A stretch of DNA of 64,000 nt from Pseudoalteromonas gelatinilytica (GCF_001641615.1 NZ_LRRU01000018.1:248001-312000), one strand, 5' to 3'; positions 44,748 through 54,453 are shown, counted from the stretch's first letter. A program made the numbers and translations. Notes: generated from the sequence alone by a model not told the origin.

Positions 44748-47633
44748 ATGAAATTTAGATTATTAGCAACCAGTGTTGCTGTAACATTGGCGCTGAGTGG
44801 CTGCGCAAGTAATTCACAGTCAACCATGGTTAAAGAAGTCGAAATTGAGCAGCTAGTAAGCCAAGACGATAGCCGTGTATTTAGCCAAGATTACCTATTA
44901 GAAGAGCTTGAAAATGGCCTTCGCGTGATGGTAGTAAAAACTGATTACCCTGATGTCGTATCACTGCAGATTCCGGTATCGGTTGGTTCACGTAATGAAG
45001 TTGAAGCAGGTAAAACCGGTTTTGCACACTTCTTTGAGCATATGATGTTTAAAGGCTCTGAAAAATTTCCGCAAGATGTGTATTCAGATATTTTAAAGAA
45101 CTCAGGTGTTGATAATCGTGCATACACAACCAATGATTACACTAACTACCACTTAAACTTTTCAAAAGAGCATTTAGATAAAGTACTTGAAATCGAAGCT
45201 GATATTTTCCAAAACCTGACTTACAGCGAAGAGCAGTTCCGCACTGAGGCGCTGACTGTAAAAGGTGAATATTTAAAGAATAATGCCAGCCCAATTCGTA
45301 AGTTACTTTCTGCCGTTCGTAACGAAGCATTCGAAAAGCATACGTATAAGCACACCACTATGGGCTTTTTTGAAGACATTGAAGCCATGCCTGATCAAAT
45401 GGCGTACGGTAAAGACTTCTTCGCTAAATTTTATAAGCCTGAGTATGTATCTTTAGTCATAGTTGGTGATGTGGATCCACAAGAAACCATGGCAATGGTG
45501 AAAAAGCATTGGGGTAATTGGAAAAAAGGGAATTACCAAGCAGATATTCCTGTTGAACCTAAACAACAAGCAGCAAAATACATCCATGAGAAAAATGATG
45601 GTTTACCAGGTCACTGGTTGCTTGTGTCTTACAAAGGCACGGCATGGGATCCTACTCAAAAAGACCGTGCAGCCCTTGATTTGATCTCGCAGCTGTATTT
45701 CTCTAACAACTCGGCACTTTATCAAGAGCTTGTTGTTGATAAACAAATTGCCAGTCAAATGTTTACCTATAACCCAGATACTAAAGATCCGGGTTTATTA
45801 CATGTGTTTGTAAAAGTCGAAAACGAAGCGGACCTTGCTAAAGCCCGTGATGCGATTAACCGTACTTATGCACAAGCACGTACTGAGTTAGTTGATGCAC
45901 AAAAGTTAGCGGATTTAAAATCTAACTTAAAATACAGCTTCATTAATGGCTTAGATTCATCGCAGTCAATCGCTTCAACACTTGCAAGTTACATGCATTT
46001 TGAGCGCGACCCAGAGGTGATTAACCAACTGTATGCCACGGCTGATAGTATCACGCCAGAAGATATCAAAGCGGTAGCAAACAAGTACTTTGTTGATCCT
46101 AGCCGTACCACGGTGACAATGTCGGCGCTTGATAAAGTGACTGGTTTTGAGCAAGAAGTTGATTTAAATGCCTTGGTTGCCAGTATCGAGCAAGCACCTG
46201 CAGAGCGTCATTTTAAAGTACTTGATAAAACCAATAGCTCACCACTGGTTGATGTGAACTGGTTATTTAATACCGGCGCAGCGGCTGATCCACAAGGTAA
46301 AAAAGGCTTAGCGGCACTCACAGCTGCGATGCTAGCGCAAGGTGGCTCAGAAACCATGAGCTACAAAGATATTCAAAAAGCGCTATACCCACTGGCGGGA
46401 AGCTTTGGCTATCAAATCGATAAAGAGATGATTTCTTTACGTGGTCGTGTACATAAAGACAATGCTGCGAAGTGGTATGCACTAGTTAGCGATCAGATGC
46501 TAAACCCTGGCTTCAGAGAAGATGATTTTAAACGCCTGAAAAAAGAGCTTATTGATAGCATTAAAGCAGGTCTGAAAGCGTCAAATGACGAAGAGCTAGG
46601 TAAAGAAGTGCTTTATCATCAGCTTTATAAAGGCCACCCGTATGAAAGCTATAACTATGGTGATTTATCAGACCTTGAAGCACTGACGCTTGACGATGTA
46701 AAAGCGTTTTATGCTAACCAGTTTACTCAATCTAAGTTAACAGTGGGTCTAATTGGTGCGATCCCGGGTGATGTTAAATCGACTATGCTGAAAGATTTAA
46801 CATCGCTTCCACAAGGTAAAGAAAGCCGCTTAACGATCCCTGATGCGCCAGAACTTAAAGGTCATCATGCAACGATTGTTGAAAAATCAGCGCAATCTAC
46901 CGCTGTGTCATTTGGTTTCCCAATCGATACAATTCGTAGTAGCGATGACTGGACTGCGCTTTGGTTAGTGCGCTCTTACTTTGGTGAACACCGCAGCTCA
47001 AACAGCTTCTTGTATCAGCGTATTCGTCAAACCCGTGGTATGAACTATGGTGACTATGCATACATTGAGTACTTCCCACGTGGTATGTTCCAAACTAAAC
47101 CTGATGCTAACTTAGGTCGTTCAGAGCAAATTTTCCAAGTGTGGTTACGTCCGCTTCGTTCAAATAACGACGCGCACTTTGCAACACGTACGGCATTATT
47201 CGAGCTTGATAAGCTGATTAAAAATGGCATCAGCAAAGAAGATTTTGAAGCTACTCGTAACTTCTTAATTAACTTTGTGCCACAAATGGTTGCAAGCCAA
47301 GATCGCCAGTTAGGCTATGCGCTTGATAGTGAGTTCTATAACACTGAGAGCTTTGTTGACTATGTGCGCGGCAAGCTTGAAAAGCTAACCCTTGATGATG
47401 TTAACCGTGTTATTCGCGATAACTTGCAAACAGAGAATATTCACTATGTGTTTATTACTGGTGATGGCAAAGACATGCAAACACGTCTAGCCTCAGAGCA
47501 AACATCACCTATGGTGTATAACGCTGAAAAACCAGCAGAACTTGTTGCTGAGGATAAAGTCATTGCTGACTATAAACTTGCAATACCTGCAAAAAATATC
47601 GCAGTACTTGATGTCGAAAAAGTATTTCAGTAA
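44748..47633 (+). CDS. Lipoprotein M16 (pitrilysin-family) zinc peptidase
   Basis: 961 residues with a lipoprotein signal (LSGC, Cys19). The N-terminal half carries the inverted zinc motif H94-F-F-E97-H98 and the third ligand E174, exactly at M16 spacing. The C-terminal half (from about 480) is the inactive M16 repeat, ending in a region with YQRIRQTRGMNYGDYAY. It is anchored in the envelope, probably the outer membrane, and degrades peptides or misfolded fragments there. It has an AAGGGAA ribosome site. A 22-bp palindromic terminator follows. Confidence 0.92.
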   Translation: MKFRLLATSVAVTLALSGCASNSQSTMVKEVEIEQLVSQDDSRVFSQDYLLEELENGLRVMVVKTDYPDVVSLQIPVSVGSRNEVEAGKTGFAHFFEHMMFKGSEKFPQDVYSDILKNSGVDNRAYTTNDYTNYHLNFSKEHLDKVLEIEADIFQNLTYSEEQFRTEALTVKGEYLKNNASPIRKLLSAVRNEAFEKHTYKHTTMGFFEDIEAMPDQMAYGKDFFAKFYKPEYVSLVIVGDVDPQETMAMVKKHWGNWKKGNYQADIPVEPKQQAAKYIHEKNDGLPGHWLLVSYKGTAWDPTQKDRAALDLISQLYFSNNSALYQELVVDKQIASQMFTYNPDTKDPGLLHVFVKVENEADLAKARDAINRTYAQARTELVDAQKLADLKSNLKYSFINGLDSSQSIASTLASYMHFERDPEVINQLYATADSITPEDIKAVANKYFVDPSRTTVTMSALDKVTGFEQEVDLNALVASIEQAPAERHFKVLDKTNSSPLVDVNWLFNTGAAADPQGKKGLAALTAAMLAQGGSETMSYKDIQKALYPLAGSFGYQIDKEMISLRGRVHKDNAAKWYALVSDQMLNPGFREDDFKRLKKELIDSIKAGLKASNDEELGKEVLYHQLYKGHPYESYNYGDLSDLEALTLDDVKAFYANQFTQSKLTVGLIGAIPGDVKSTMLKDLTSLPQGKESRLTIPDAPELKGHHATIVEKSAQSTAVSFGFPIDTIRSSDDWTALWLVRSYFGEHRSSNSFLYQRIRQTRGMNYGDYAYIEYFPRGMFQTKPDANLGRSEQIFQVWLRPLRSNNDAHFATRTALFELDKLIKNGISKEDFEATRNFLINFVPQMVASQDRQLGYALDSEFYNTESFVDYVRGKLEKLTLDDVNRVIRDNLQTENIHYVFITGDGKDMQTRLASEQTSPMVYNAEKPAELVAEDKVIADYKLAIPAKNIAVLDVEKVFQ

Positions 47634-47657
47634 TAACTGGATTAATAGGCTCTAATC

Positions 47658-47679
47658 AATGCCCCTAATTAGGGGCATT
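47658..47679. terminator. 22-bp perfect palindrome between convergent genes, probable bidirectional terminator
   Basis: The arms AATGCCCCTAA and TTAGGGGCATT are exact. It serves the M16 gene on the plus strand and overlaps the final codons of the PAS-GGDEF gene on the minus strand. The T tracts are weak on both sides. Confidence 0.65.
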
Positions 47680-48610
47680 GTTCTATGTTTAATGGTTCGA
47701 TGTTATCAGCAAGCACAAGTTGGTTTCGACCCGCTTCTTTTGCTTGATAAAGCGCGCTATCAGCCATTTCAATGAGTAACATGGCATCATCATTGCTACT
47801 TGGGTAAATAGTTGCTAAACCAATACTAACCGTCAAGGGATGACCGGCAAGCTCTGGTAATTGAAGCGTATTCAGCGCTGCCATAAAACGCGTCACGAGT
47901 TTTTGTGCTTGATGGCTTTGCGTATTACCGAGTACCAGTACAAATTCTTCACCGCCGTATCTAGCGCACAAGTCGCCAGGTCTGCGAGTATAATCTGGTA
48001 ATAGTTTTGCCACTTCTTTTAAGCAAATATCACCCACCAGATGACCAAAGTTGTCATTAAGAGACTTAAAGTTATCAAGGTCGATCATCGCTAACGACAA
48101 GGGGTGCTTTAAACGTGCGCAGCGACTCCACTCTTGCTCATAGAAATCGTCAAAATGACGTCGGTTAGCTATTTGCGTGAGACCATCGATACGAGCAAGT
48201 TCTCGTACTTGCTGCTCGGCGATTTTACGTTCGGTAATATTTAAGTGGCTGATCACAACATAACCTGTTGTGCCAAGTTTTAAAGGCACTGCGCGCATCA
48301 TGAACCAGCGGCTTTCGGTATCACTATGGCATGGGTATTCAAGGTAAAATTCGGTGAGTTGTTGATTGATAACTTGGTTTATTCCGGTGTAGGCTTTTGC
48401 ACCAAATTCATCGCCATGGACTGCGGCTGATTTGCAAATAGCAAGGTAGTTTTGATCTTCCCATTGGGTGTTACACTGGCAATTATTCTCATCGCCAAAG
48501 GTCTGCCAACTACGATTTACAAACTTGATATCACCCGAATCATTAATCACCACAATATGCTCAGAGATCGTATCGAGTATTGATTTTAGAAACTCTTTTG
48601 ATTCAACCAC
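47669..48610 (-). CDS. PAS-GGDEF diguanylate cyclase
   Basis: About 313 residues from a GTG at 48610, which has a TAGGA site six bases upstream. The frame extends to 48688, but the extra N-terminus is not protein-like. A PAS domain (about 8-135, with IVVINDSGDIKFVNRSW) precedes a GGDEF domain with RYGGEEF and an RPGD inhibitory site five residues earlier. It is probably a sensor that makes c-di-GMP. It is on the same strand as the XRE cassette but separated from it by a terminator. Confidence 0.88.
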   Translation of the reverse strand: MVESKEFLKSILDTISEHIVVINDSGDIKFVNRSWQTFGDENNCQCNTQWEDQNYLAICKSAAVHGDEFGAKAYTGINQVINQQLTEFYLEYPCHSDTESRWFMMRAVPLKLGTTGYVVISHLNITERKIAEQQVRELARIDGLTQIANRRHFDDFYEQEWSRCARLKHPLSLAMIDLDNFKSLNDNFGHLVGDICLKEVAKLLPDYTRRPGDLCARYGGEEFVLVLGNTQSHQAQKLVTRFMAALNTLQLPELAGHPLTVSIGLATIYPSSNDDAMLLIEMADSALYQAKEAGRNQLVLADNIEPLNIEQCP

Positions 48611-48767
48611 ATTCGTTCCTAGCCATTGCCACTTCTTTAAGATTAGCAATAAATGCTGGGTTTTCACCGTGGTTTGTATAAATAACAATTAATAAGGTGT
48701 TGTCTTTTATTTATAGCTTGGCTATTTGAAAGTAGATATCTACAGATATTTGTAGGTGCTGATATGT

Positions 48768-48809
48768 AAAAACTGCCAGCACCTAGCTCAACGCTCAGTT
48801 CTGACAGTT
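48768..48809 (-). terminator. Terminator after the small membrane-protein cassette
   Basis: On the minus strand the stem AACTGTCAG with CTGGCAGTT (one G-U pair) encloses a 24-base loop and runs into TTTAC. It separates the cassette from the PAS-GGDEF gene. Confidence 0.5.
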
Positions 48810-48835
48810 ATATTTTATTTATATGCTTGGAAATA

Positions 48836-48931
48836 CTAAAGCATTGCGCCAATTTTAACTGCTAGCGCAAATAGCATGGTTGCTATTACAAAGCCGAACA
48901 GTGTGGCGTGGCCGCGTTGTTCTTTGGTCAT
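48836..48931 (-). CDS. 31-residue single-pass membrane protein
   Basis: An ATG with an AGGAG site 6 bases upstream begins a 31-residue protein: a polar start (MTKEQRGH), one hydrophobic helix (about 9-25), and an end at KIGAML. It follows the XRE gene by 9 bases and is followed by a terminator, so it is the third gene of the cassette. The ribosome site and tight spacing make it likely real despite its size. Confidence 0.6.
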   Translation of the reverse strand: MTKEQRGHATLFGFVIATMLFALAVKIGAML

Positions 48932-48940
48932 CTTTCACTC

Positions 48941-49258
48941 CTAAAAAATAACAAATACCGTTGCCATACCAAGGGCAAAACTGACAAACGAAGAAGCGGC
49001 TACGATTGCAGCGAGATTCTGCTTACTCACAGCATGTGTTGTGCTTTGTTCTGATACTTCGTCATCGAGCTTAATGAGTTCACCTTGGCGTACTTCAAAC
49101 ACTGCACATAGGCTCATGGTGGTTTCTTTTGATGCCGCACCCTCTTTTTCAACTCGTTGAATGGTACGTAGGCTTACATCACAGGCATCGGCCAGTTGCT
49201 GCTGCGTCCAATCGAATTTAAGCCTAAGTGCTTTTATTGTATTGGGGTTCAGTTGCAT
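48941..49258 (-). CDS. Membrane-anchored XRE-type regulator
   Basis: 105 residues. An N-terminal helix-turn-helix (about 5-60, LRLKFDWTQQQLADACDVSL then RTIQRVEKEG) is followed by a polar linker and a single C-terminal hydrophobic helix (about 82-104). DNA binding would therefore happen at the membrane. It lies 3 bases after the stop of the upstream gene. It probably binds the repeated TGTCATAT sites ahead of the operon (inference). Confidence 0.85.
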   Translation of the reverse strand: MQLNPNTIKALRLKFDWTQQQLADACDVSLRTIQRVEKEGAASKETTMSLCAVFEVRQGELIKLDDEVSEQSTTHAVSKQNLAAIVAASSFVSFALGMATVFVIF

Positions 49259-49261
49259 TAC

Positions 49262-49666
49262 TTACTTCCCAAGAAATGGTTCAATAAAAGTAACGACAGC
49301 GTAACCCGATATTGCGCCACCAAGAAAACAGCCTAAGGTAACCAAAGCCACTTGTTTTGGATTATCAGTAAGTGAGGTTTGAGTACTCTGTTTTACTAAT
49401 TTACCGGCTTTATAAAACGAACATTCAACCTTGCCTGTGAGTATATTTTGCATCTCGAATTTGACTGTATAAGCATTACCTTGGTAGTTAAAGTCATGAT
49501 TGCTTTTAAAGCCAAAGCTGCGCTTTTCACTCACCAATTCGTCGTTTACATATATTTTTTCTTTACCGCTCATGATGTGACCAAAGCAGGCGATTTGGTT
49601 ATCACCATCTTGAAAGTAAAATTTATTGCCTAGCTTATGTGAGTTTAGTACGTCGTTTTTCATCAT
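49262..49666 (-). CDS. Beta-domain protein with a C-terminal membrane helix, unknown
   Basis: 134 residues. Residues about 10-100 are beta-rich with YVNDELVSEKRSFGF and YTVKFEMQNILTGKVECSFY, which faintly recall the FAIM1-type beta sandwich (weak, by eye). A single hydrophobic helix (about 108-129) ends the chain. The first ATG has an AAGGA site. It is the first gene of a three-gene operon with the XRE regulator. No function is assigned. Confidence 0.65.
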   Translation of the reverse strand: MMKNDVLNSHKLGNKFYFQDGDNQIACFGHIMSGKEKIYVNDELVSEKRSFGFKSNHDFNYQGNAYTVKFEMQNILTGKVECSFYKAGKLVKQSTQTSLTDNPKQVALVTLGCFLGGAISGYAVVTFIEPFLGK

Positions 49667-50004
49667 CGTTTCCTTGTTAAGTTGATGATGTAAATTTAAT
49701 GATTATTTTTGTTTTTTACGCCGTCAGCGATATGTCAGTGCCTATTTTGGCATATGACAGACAAGATGTCATATCTGTCTTGTTATTGAAAAATAAGCAC
49801 TTTAATTAAATAGCTCGCCTATCATCTTAATTTGTTACTGTCATATGAGTTTGCCTAAAAAGCGCCTATGAATCAGTAAAGAAGACGTTTGTTGTTCTGG
49901 TTATTAGATATAACCAGAACAAATAAACAACGGGTTAGTACATCTTGCTACAAATCCGTTAAACTTAAGGCTTAGCAGTTAGGTACAACTAGAAAGGCAA
50001 TATT
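49667..50004. other. 338-bp intergenic region between the XRE cassette and cysE
   Basis: No gene. It is marked by repeated TGTCATAT elements at 49729-49848 and holds divergent promoters for the cassette and cysE. Confidence 0.6.
49729..49848. promoter_or_regulatory. Repeated TGTCATAT sites, likely operators of the XRE cassette
   Basis: A perfect inverted pair ATATGACA-N7-TGTCATAT lies at 49752-49774. A further TGTCATAT is at 49839-49846, and a close variant, ATATGTCA, at 49730-49737. They sit 64-180 bases upstream of the first gene of the cassette. Confidence 0.5.
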
Positions 50005-50829
50005 ATGCGTCATGAAATTTGGCAAAAGCTTCGAGATGAAGCAAACGAAGTCGTTTCCCGTGAACCGCTTTTAGCAAGTCACGTTTATTCGTGTGTGTTG
50101 AATCATGAATGCTTAGGATCGGCGCTCAGCTTTATTGTGGCAAATAAACTTGCTGATGCAGTAGTATCGGCATTTACTATTCGAGAATTATTCGACCAAG
50201 CCTTTGTTAAATGTGACCTAATGCTGACGCATGTAGCCCATGATATAAAAGCAGTTAAAGATCGTGACCCTGCGGCCGATAGTTATTTAACTGTAATTTT
50301 GAATCTTAAAGGCTTCCATGCAATACAAGCACATCGACTCGCACACTGCTTATGGCTGCAAAACCGAAAAGAGCTTGCTCGCTTCATTCAGAGCAGAACC
50401 TCAGAAGTATTTGGCGTTGACATCCATCCTGCTTGTAAAGTTGGTCATGGTATTATGTTTGACCATGCAACTGGGATTGTAATTGGTGAAACAGCGGTTA
50501 TTGAAGATAACGTATCGATTCTACAATCTGTAACCTTAGGTGGTACAGGTAATGAGCAAGGTGACCGCCACCCTAAAATTCGCGCCGGTGTTTTGATTGG
50601 CGCAGGTGCTAAAGTACTGGGTAACATCGAAGTAGGAGAGGGTGCGCGTATTGGTGCAAACTCTGTCGTGTTAAGTGCGGTTCCAGCGCACACGACAGTG
50701 GTTGGGGTACCTGCTAAAGTGGTCGGCAAACCGAGCTGTCCCTGTCCAGCAGAAAGCATGAACCAAAACTTTTTAGACGATGGTACGACTACCGCTAGTA
50801 ATGCCTCTCACACCAGTGCTATGTTGTAG
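50005..50829 (+). CDS. cysE: Serine O-acetyltransferase
   Basis: 274 residues. It transfers acetyl from acetyl-CoA to serine, the entry step of cysteine synthesis. The N-terminal helical domain (about 1-140) is followed by the left-handed beta helix of hexapeptide repeats (about 142-245, with DIHPACKVGHGIMFDHATGI and GGTGNEQGDRHPKI). These include the catalytic His/Asp positions seen in E. coli CysE. The C-terminal tail (about 246-274) is probably the segment that takes part in cysteine inhibition or in binding CysK. Confidence 0.95.
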   Translation: MRHEIWQKLRDEANEVVSREPLLASHVYSCVLNHECLGSALSFIVANKLADAVVSAFTIRELFDQAFVKCDLMLTHVAHDIKAVKDRDPAADSYLTVILNLKGFHAIQAHRLAHCLWLQNRKELARFIQSRTSEVFGVDIHPACKVGHGIMFDHATGIVIGETAVIEDNVSILQSVTLGGTGNEQGDRHPKIRAGVLIGAGAKVLGNIEVGEGARIGANSVVLSAVPAHTTVVGVPAKVVGKPSCPCPAESMNQNFLDDGTTTASNASHTSAML

Positions 50830-50849
50830 TTTTACACGATAAAAGAGCA

Positions 50850-51503
50850 ATGGAATTGTCTAAATTATTCTTCGGATTAGCTGTTACAGCGTCATTTATA
50901 TGTGGCGCTGTCGCTATGTCACTTTTTCAATCTACTCCACAACAGCCACACACTTATCAGCAACAATTTGTTGAAGAACAAATAGCTCAAGCACCAGAGC
51001 AGCAAGCCACTGCTATAGCGCCTGTTATTAATAAACAAGTTGTTGAAATTAATTCAGATAGTTCAGCAGCTGTTAGCAAAAGCGAGCTTGAGCAACAAGT
51101 CGCAGAGCTAAAGTTGCAAGTTCAAAACCAACAAGCGGTGATTGCCAGTTACCGTTCAAGTGCGATACCTCCACAGCAAATCGACTCACATCTAGATGAA
51201 CTTTATACCTTGTTAGAAGAGCAATCTCGCGATGAGGCGTGGGCTTATCAAGTGGAAACAGCCATGAGTGATTTTTTAATCATGGCAGATTTACCTGTGC
51301 AACCACAGCTGAGTGTTTCTTCATGCAAAAGCTCGGTGTGTCAGTTTAAGCTATTACAACCAGAGGGTGTTGATGACTTGCCAAGTCATTATTGGCGCAA
51401 CATGACCGATAAAATGATGGAACAAAGCTGGTGGAAGCAATTTAAATTTACCTCCACCACCTCAAGTGACGATAGTCTAACAATCATCGCAAGCACGCAG
51501 TGA
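50850..51503 (+). CDS. Membrane-anchored coiled-coil protein, unknown
   Basis: 217 residues: one N-terminal membrane helix (about 5-25), a Gln-rich linker, a coiled coil (about 75-110, SELEQQVAELKLQVQNQQAV), then a globular domain with a vicinal pair of cysteines in SSCKSSVCQF. It lies 20 bases after cysE and may be co-transcribed. The family is not recognised. The domain faces the periplasm if the helix is an anchor. Confidence 0.6.
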   Translation: MELSKLFFGLAVTASFICGAVAMSLFQSTPQQPHTYQQQFVEEQIAQAPEQQATAIAPVINKQVVEINSDSSAAVSKSELEQQVAELKLQVQNQQAVIASYRSSAIPPQQIDSHLDELYTLLEEQSRDEAWAYQVETAMSDFLIMADLPVQPQLSVSSCKSSVCQFKLLQPEGVDDLPSHYWRNMTDKMMEQSWWKQFKFTSTTSSDDSLTIIASTQ

Positions 51504-51514
51504 TATCAAAGATA

Positions 51515-52849
51515 TCAAACAACTTTTGATTGTAGTTGACCATCAGCAAGCTCGGTGGTTATAAGCTCACCAGAGCTTACATCGTTAACTGATTTCACCA
51601 CGCCACCGAGCTGGTTTTTAGTAATACTATAACCACGCGCTAACACACTGAGAGGGCTCACAGAATCTAAACGGCTCGCTTGTAATGAAAGCTGGTTTCG
51701 AGAACTTGAAAGTTGCTGCTGCATCGCTTGTGTAAGCCTTGCATGTAATTGCGCCAGTTGATGCTCGCTTTTCGCTAGATGCTTTTCGGGTGAGCGTTGC
51801 ATTAAGCGTGGTGTTAGGTTGGCAAGTGCTCGCTCATATCGCTGGATTTTGCCACGCATTGCGCTGTGTAAGGCCAAACTAAGTTCATCTAGTTTTTGCG
51901 TTTGTTGGTTAAGTTGATTACGCGGATGGCAAAGCTGTAAGCGGTGCTCAAATTGAGTTGCGGTACTGCGCTTAACTGCTAAAGCGTGTTTAAAGGCGTG
52001 ATTTAAGTGCCTAACTAACTGCGTAACCTTGTTATGTAGCTCTTCGGTATTTGGGCTAACAAGTTCTGCGGCTGCAGAAGGGGTTGCGGCGCGAATATCG
52101 GCGACATAATCACTAATCGTGGTATCGACCTCGTGACCAACGGCGCTAACGATGGGTAAGTGACTGGCAAAAATAGCGCGGGCTAGTTGCTCATGGTTAA
52201 AACACCATAAATCTTCAAGTGAACCACCACCGCGACCTAGTATGAGCACATCTACTTCGTTACGCTGGTTGGCGATGTTTATTTTTTCTATTAATTGGCT
52301 GTGTGCATCTGCGCCTTGCACCATTGCTGGGTAAATCACGACTTCAAGCTGCGGTGCACGGCGTTTAAGCACCGTCAGAATATCGCGAATAGCTGCTCCT
52401 GTGGCTGAGGTGATCACCCCAACACGGTTAATATTAGTTGGTAATGGTTTTTTGTGGGCTGAGCTAAATAGGCCTTCGGCAGCTAAGCGCATTTTAAGTG
52501 CATCAAATTCTTGTTTTAGTAAACCTTCACCCGCAGGGGCCATGTGTTCAACAATTAGTTGATAATCACCACGAGGTTCATACAAAGATACGCGGGCACG
52601 CACGGTTACTTGTGCACCATTGCTCGGGCGAAAAGTTTGGCCGCGATTATTGCCGCGCCACATCGCCGCTTTTACTTGAGCTCGGTCGTCTTTTAACGTG
52701 AAGTACCAGTGTCCTGATGCTGGGGCTATAAAGTTAGAAATTTCGCCATTTAAGATAAGCGATGAAAAGCCTTGTTCTAAAACATGACGAATTTCCTTAT
52801 TTAGGCGCGAGACCGTATAAACAGGCTGTGTTGTGTGCGTAAAAGCCAT
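51515..52849 (-). CDS. xseA: Exodeoxyribonuclease VII large subunit
   Basis: 444 residues from the ATG at 52849 (preceded by a GGGG site); the frame extends 13 codons upstream without family similarity. An N-terminal OB-fold domain (about 5-105, with GEISNF) is followed by the catalytic region with SATGAAIRDILTVL, RGGGSLEDLW and VGHEVDTTI, and then long helices. With XseB it degrades single-stranded DNA to oligonucleotides and acts in mismatch repair. xseB is not in the window. It is divergent from guaB. Confidence 0.94.
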   Translation of the reverse strand: MAFTHTTQPVYTVSRLNKEIRHVLEQGFSSLILNGEISNFIAPASGHWYFTLKDDRAQVKAAMWRGNNRGQTFRPSNGAQVTVRARVSLYEPRGDYQLIVEHMAPAGEGLLKQEFDALKMRLAAEGLFSSAHKKPLPTNINRVGVITSATGAAIRDILTVLKRRAPQLEVVIYPAMVQGADAHSQLIEKINIANQRNEVDVLILGRGGGSLEDLWCFNHEQLARAIFASHLPIVSAVGHEVDTTISDYVADIRAATPSAAAELVSPNTEELHNKVTQLVRHLNHAFKHALAVKRSTATQFEHRLQLCHPRNQLNQQTQKLDELSLALHSAMRGKIQRYERALANLTPRLMQRSPEKHLAKSEHQLAQLHARLTQAMQQQLSSSRNQLSLQASRLDSVSPLSVLARGYSITKNQLGGVVKSVNDVSSGELITTELADGQLQSKVV

Positions 52850-52907
52850 TAAAAACCCCAGTAAAAAATTCTCTGTGTACTTTAACACAAATAAATGAAT
52901 AATTTTA

Positions 52908-52936
52908 TTTACTCGTGCTCATAACGCTGATAAAAT
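52908..52936 (+). promoter_or_regulatory. Likely sigma-70 promoter of guaB
   Basis: TTTACT (52908-52913), a 17-bp spacer and TAAAAT (52931-52936), 48 bases upstream of the guaB start. Confidence 0.5.
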
Positions 52937-52983
52937 TTGGCCGCAATTCCTTATACTCAGATCCACATGTGAGAAGTTGCACT

Positions 52984-54453
52984 ATGCTAAGAATCGCTAA
53001 AGAAGCTCTTACCTTTGACGACGTACTACTTGTACCAGGTCATTCTACTGTTTTGCCACACACGGCAAATATTTCAACTCGCTTAACGCGTGGTATCAAT
53101 CTTAACTTGCCGCTAGTTTCAGCATCTATGGATACTGTAACTGAAGCACGCTTAGCGATTGCTCTAGCGCAAGAGGGCGGTTTAGGTTTCATCCACAAAA
53201 ACATGACAATTGAAGAGCAAGCTAAAAACGTACGTAAAGTTAAAACGTACGAAGCGGGTATTGTTTCTTTCCCTGTTACTGTGACTGCGGATCTTACAAT
53301 TGCTGATGCTATCGCACTTTCAGAAGAAAAAGGTTTTTCAGGTTTCCCTGTAACCGACGCTGACAATAACCTTGTAGGTATTGTTACAAGCCGTGATATG
53401 CGTTTTGAAACGAAACTTGAGCAGCCTGTTTCTACAGTGATGACGAAAAAAGAATCGTTAGTAACTGTTAAAGAAGGTGCAGACCGTGATGAGATCTTAG
53501 GTCTAATGCACGAGCACCGTATCGAAAAAATTCTTGTTGTTGATGATGCATTTAAACTAAAAGGCATGATCACTGTAAAAGATTATCAAAAAGCACAAGA
53601 CAAGCCTCACGCATGTAAAGATGAGCAAGGTCGTCTTCGTGTAGGTGCCGCTGTTGGTGTTGGTCCTGGTACTGACGAGCGTATCGCAGCCCTAGTTGAA
53701 GCCGGTGTTGACGTATTACTTATCGATACATCACATGGTCACTCACAAGGTGTAATCGACCGTGTTGCTCAAACACGTCAAGCATACCCAGATCTACAAA
53801 TCGTAGCAGGTAACGTTGCAACAGCTGAAGGTGCGATTGCCCTTGCTGATGCGGGTGTTGACGCTGTTAAGGTAGGTATTGGCCCTGGTTCTATCTGTAC
53901 TACTCGTATCGTAACAGGTTGTGGTGTACCACAAATTACAGCGATTTCTGACGCAGTTGAAGGCTTAAAAGGCCGCGATATTCCTGTTATCGCTGACGGT
54001 GGTATTCGTTTCTCAGGTGACATTGTAAAAGCACTTGTTGCCGGTGCATCATGTGTAATGGTGGGTTCAATGTTAGCGGGTACTGAAGAAGCACCAGGTG
54101 AAGTTGAGCTATACCAAGGTCGTTACTACAAGTCTTACCGTGGTATGGGTAGCCTTGGCGCTATGAACCAAAAAGAAGGTTCATCAGACCGTTACTTCCA
54201 AAAATCGAACGAAGCAGACAAGCTTGTTCCTGAAGGTATCGAAGGCCGTGTTGCTTATAAAGGTCCTATCGCGACAATCATTCACCAACAAGTGGGCGGT
54301 CTTCGCAGTGCAATGGGCTTAACAGGCTGTGCAACAATTGAAGAGTTAAATACTAAACCTCAATTTGTTCGCGTTACTTCAGCGGGTATGGGTGAGTCAC
54401 ACGTTCACGACGTACAGATCACTAAAGAAGCGCCAAACTACCGCTTAGGTTAA
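52984..54453 (+). CDS. guaB: IMP dehydrogenase
   Basis: 489 residues from the ATG at 52984, matching the E. coli start [18 protein letters not shown]; upstream in-frame codons are not used. It oxidises IMP to XMP with NAD, the committed step of GMP synthesis. The barrel carries the active-site Cys305 in [13 protein letters not shown], and two CBS domains (about 95-205) are inserted. The flap motif [10 protein letters not shown] follows. guaA lies 100 bases downstream on the same strand, as in other gammaproteobacteria. Confidence 0.97.
   Translation: MLRIAKEALTFDDVLLVPGHSTVLPHTANISTRLTRGINLNLPLVSASMDTVTEARLAIALAQEGGLGFIHKNMTIEEQAKNVRKVKTYEAGIVSFPVTVTADLTIADAIALSEEKGFSGFPVTDADNNLVGIVTSRDMRFETKLEQPVSTVMTKKESLVTVKEGADRDEILGLMHEHRIEKILVVDDAFKLKGMITVKDYQKAQDKPHACKDEQGRLRVGAAVGVGPGTDERIAALVEAGVDVLLIDTSHGHSQGVIDRVAQTRQAYPDLQIVAGNVATAEGAIALADAGVDAVKVGIGPGSICTTRIVTGCGVPQITAISDAVEGLKGRDIPVIADGGIRFSGDIVKALVAGASCVMVGSMLAGTEEAPGEVELYQGRYYKSYRGMGSLGAMNQKEGSSDRYFQKSNEADKLVPEGIEGRVAYKGPIATIIHQQVGGLRSAMGLTGCATIEELNTKPQFVRVTSAGMGESHVHDVQITKEAPNYRLG

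Noticed and set aside
49667..50004. XRE cassette as a toxin-antitoxin module
   Set aside because: The regulator has a C-terminal membrane helix and there is no toxin-like partner; the small proteins are membrane proteins without known toxin motifs, though this is not excluded by experiment.
53040..53573. 177-residue minus-strand frame inside guaB
   Set aside because: It is a codon-usage shadow of a highly conserved gene.
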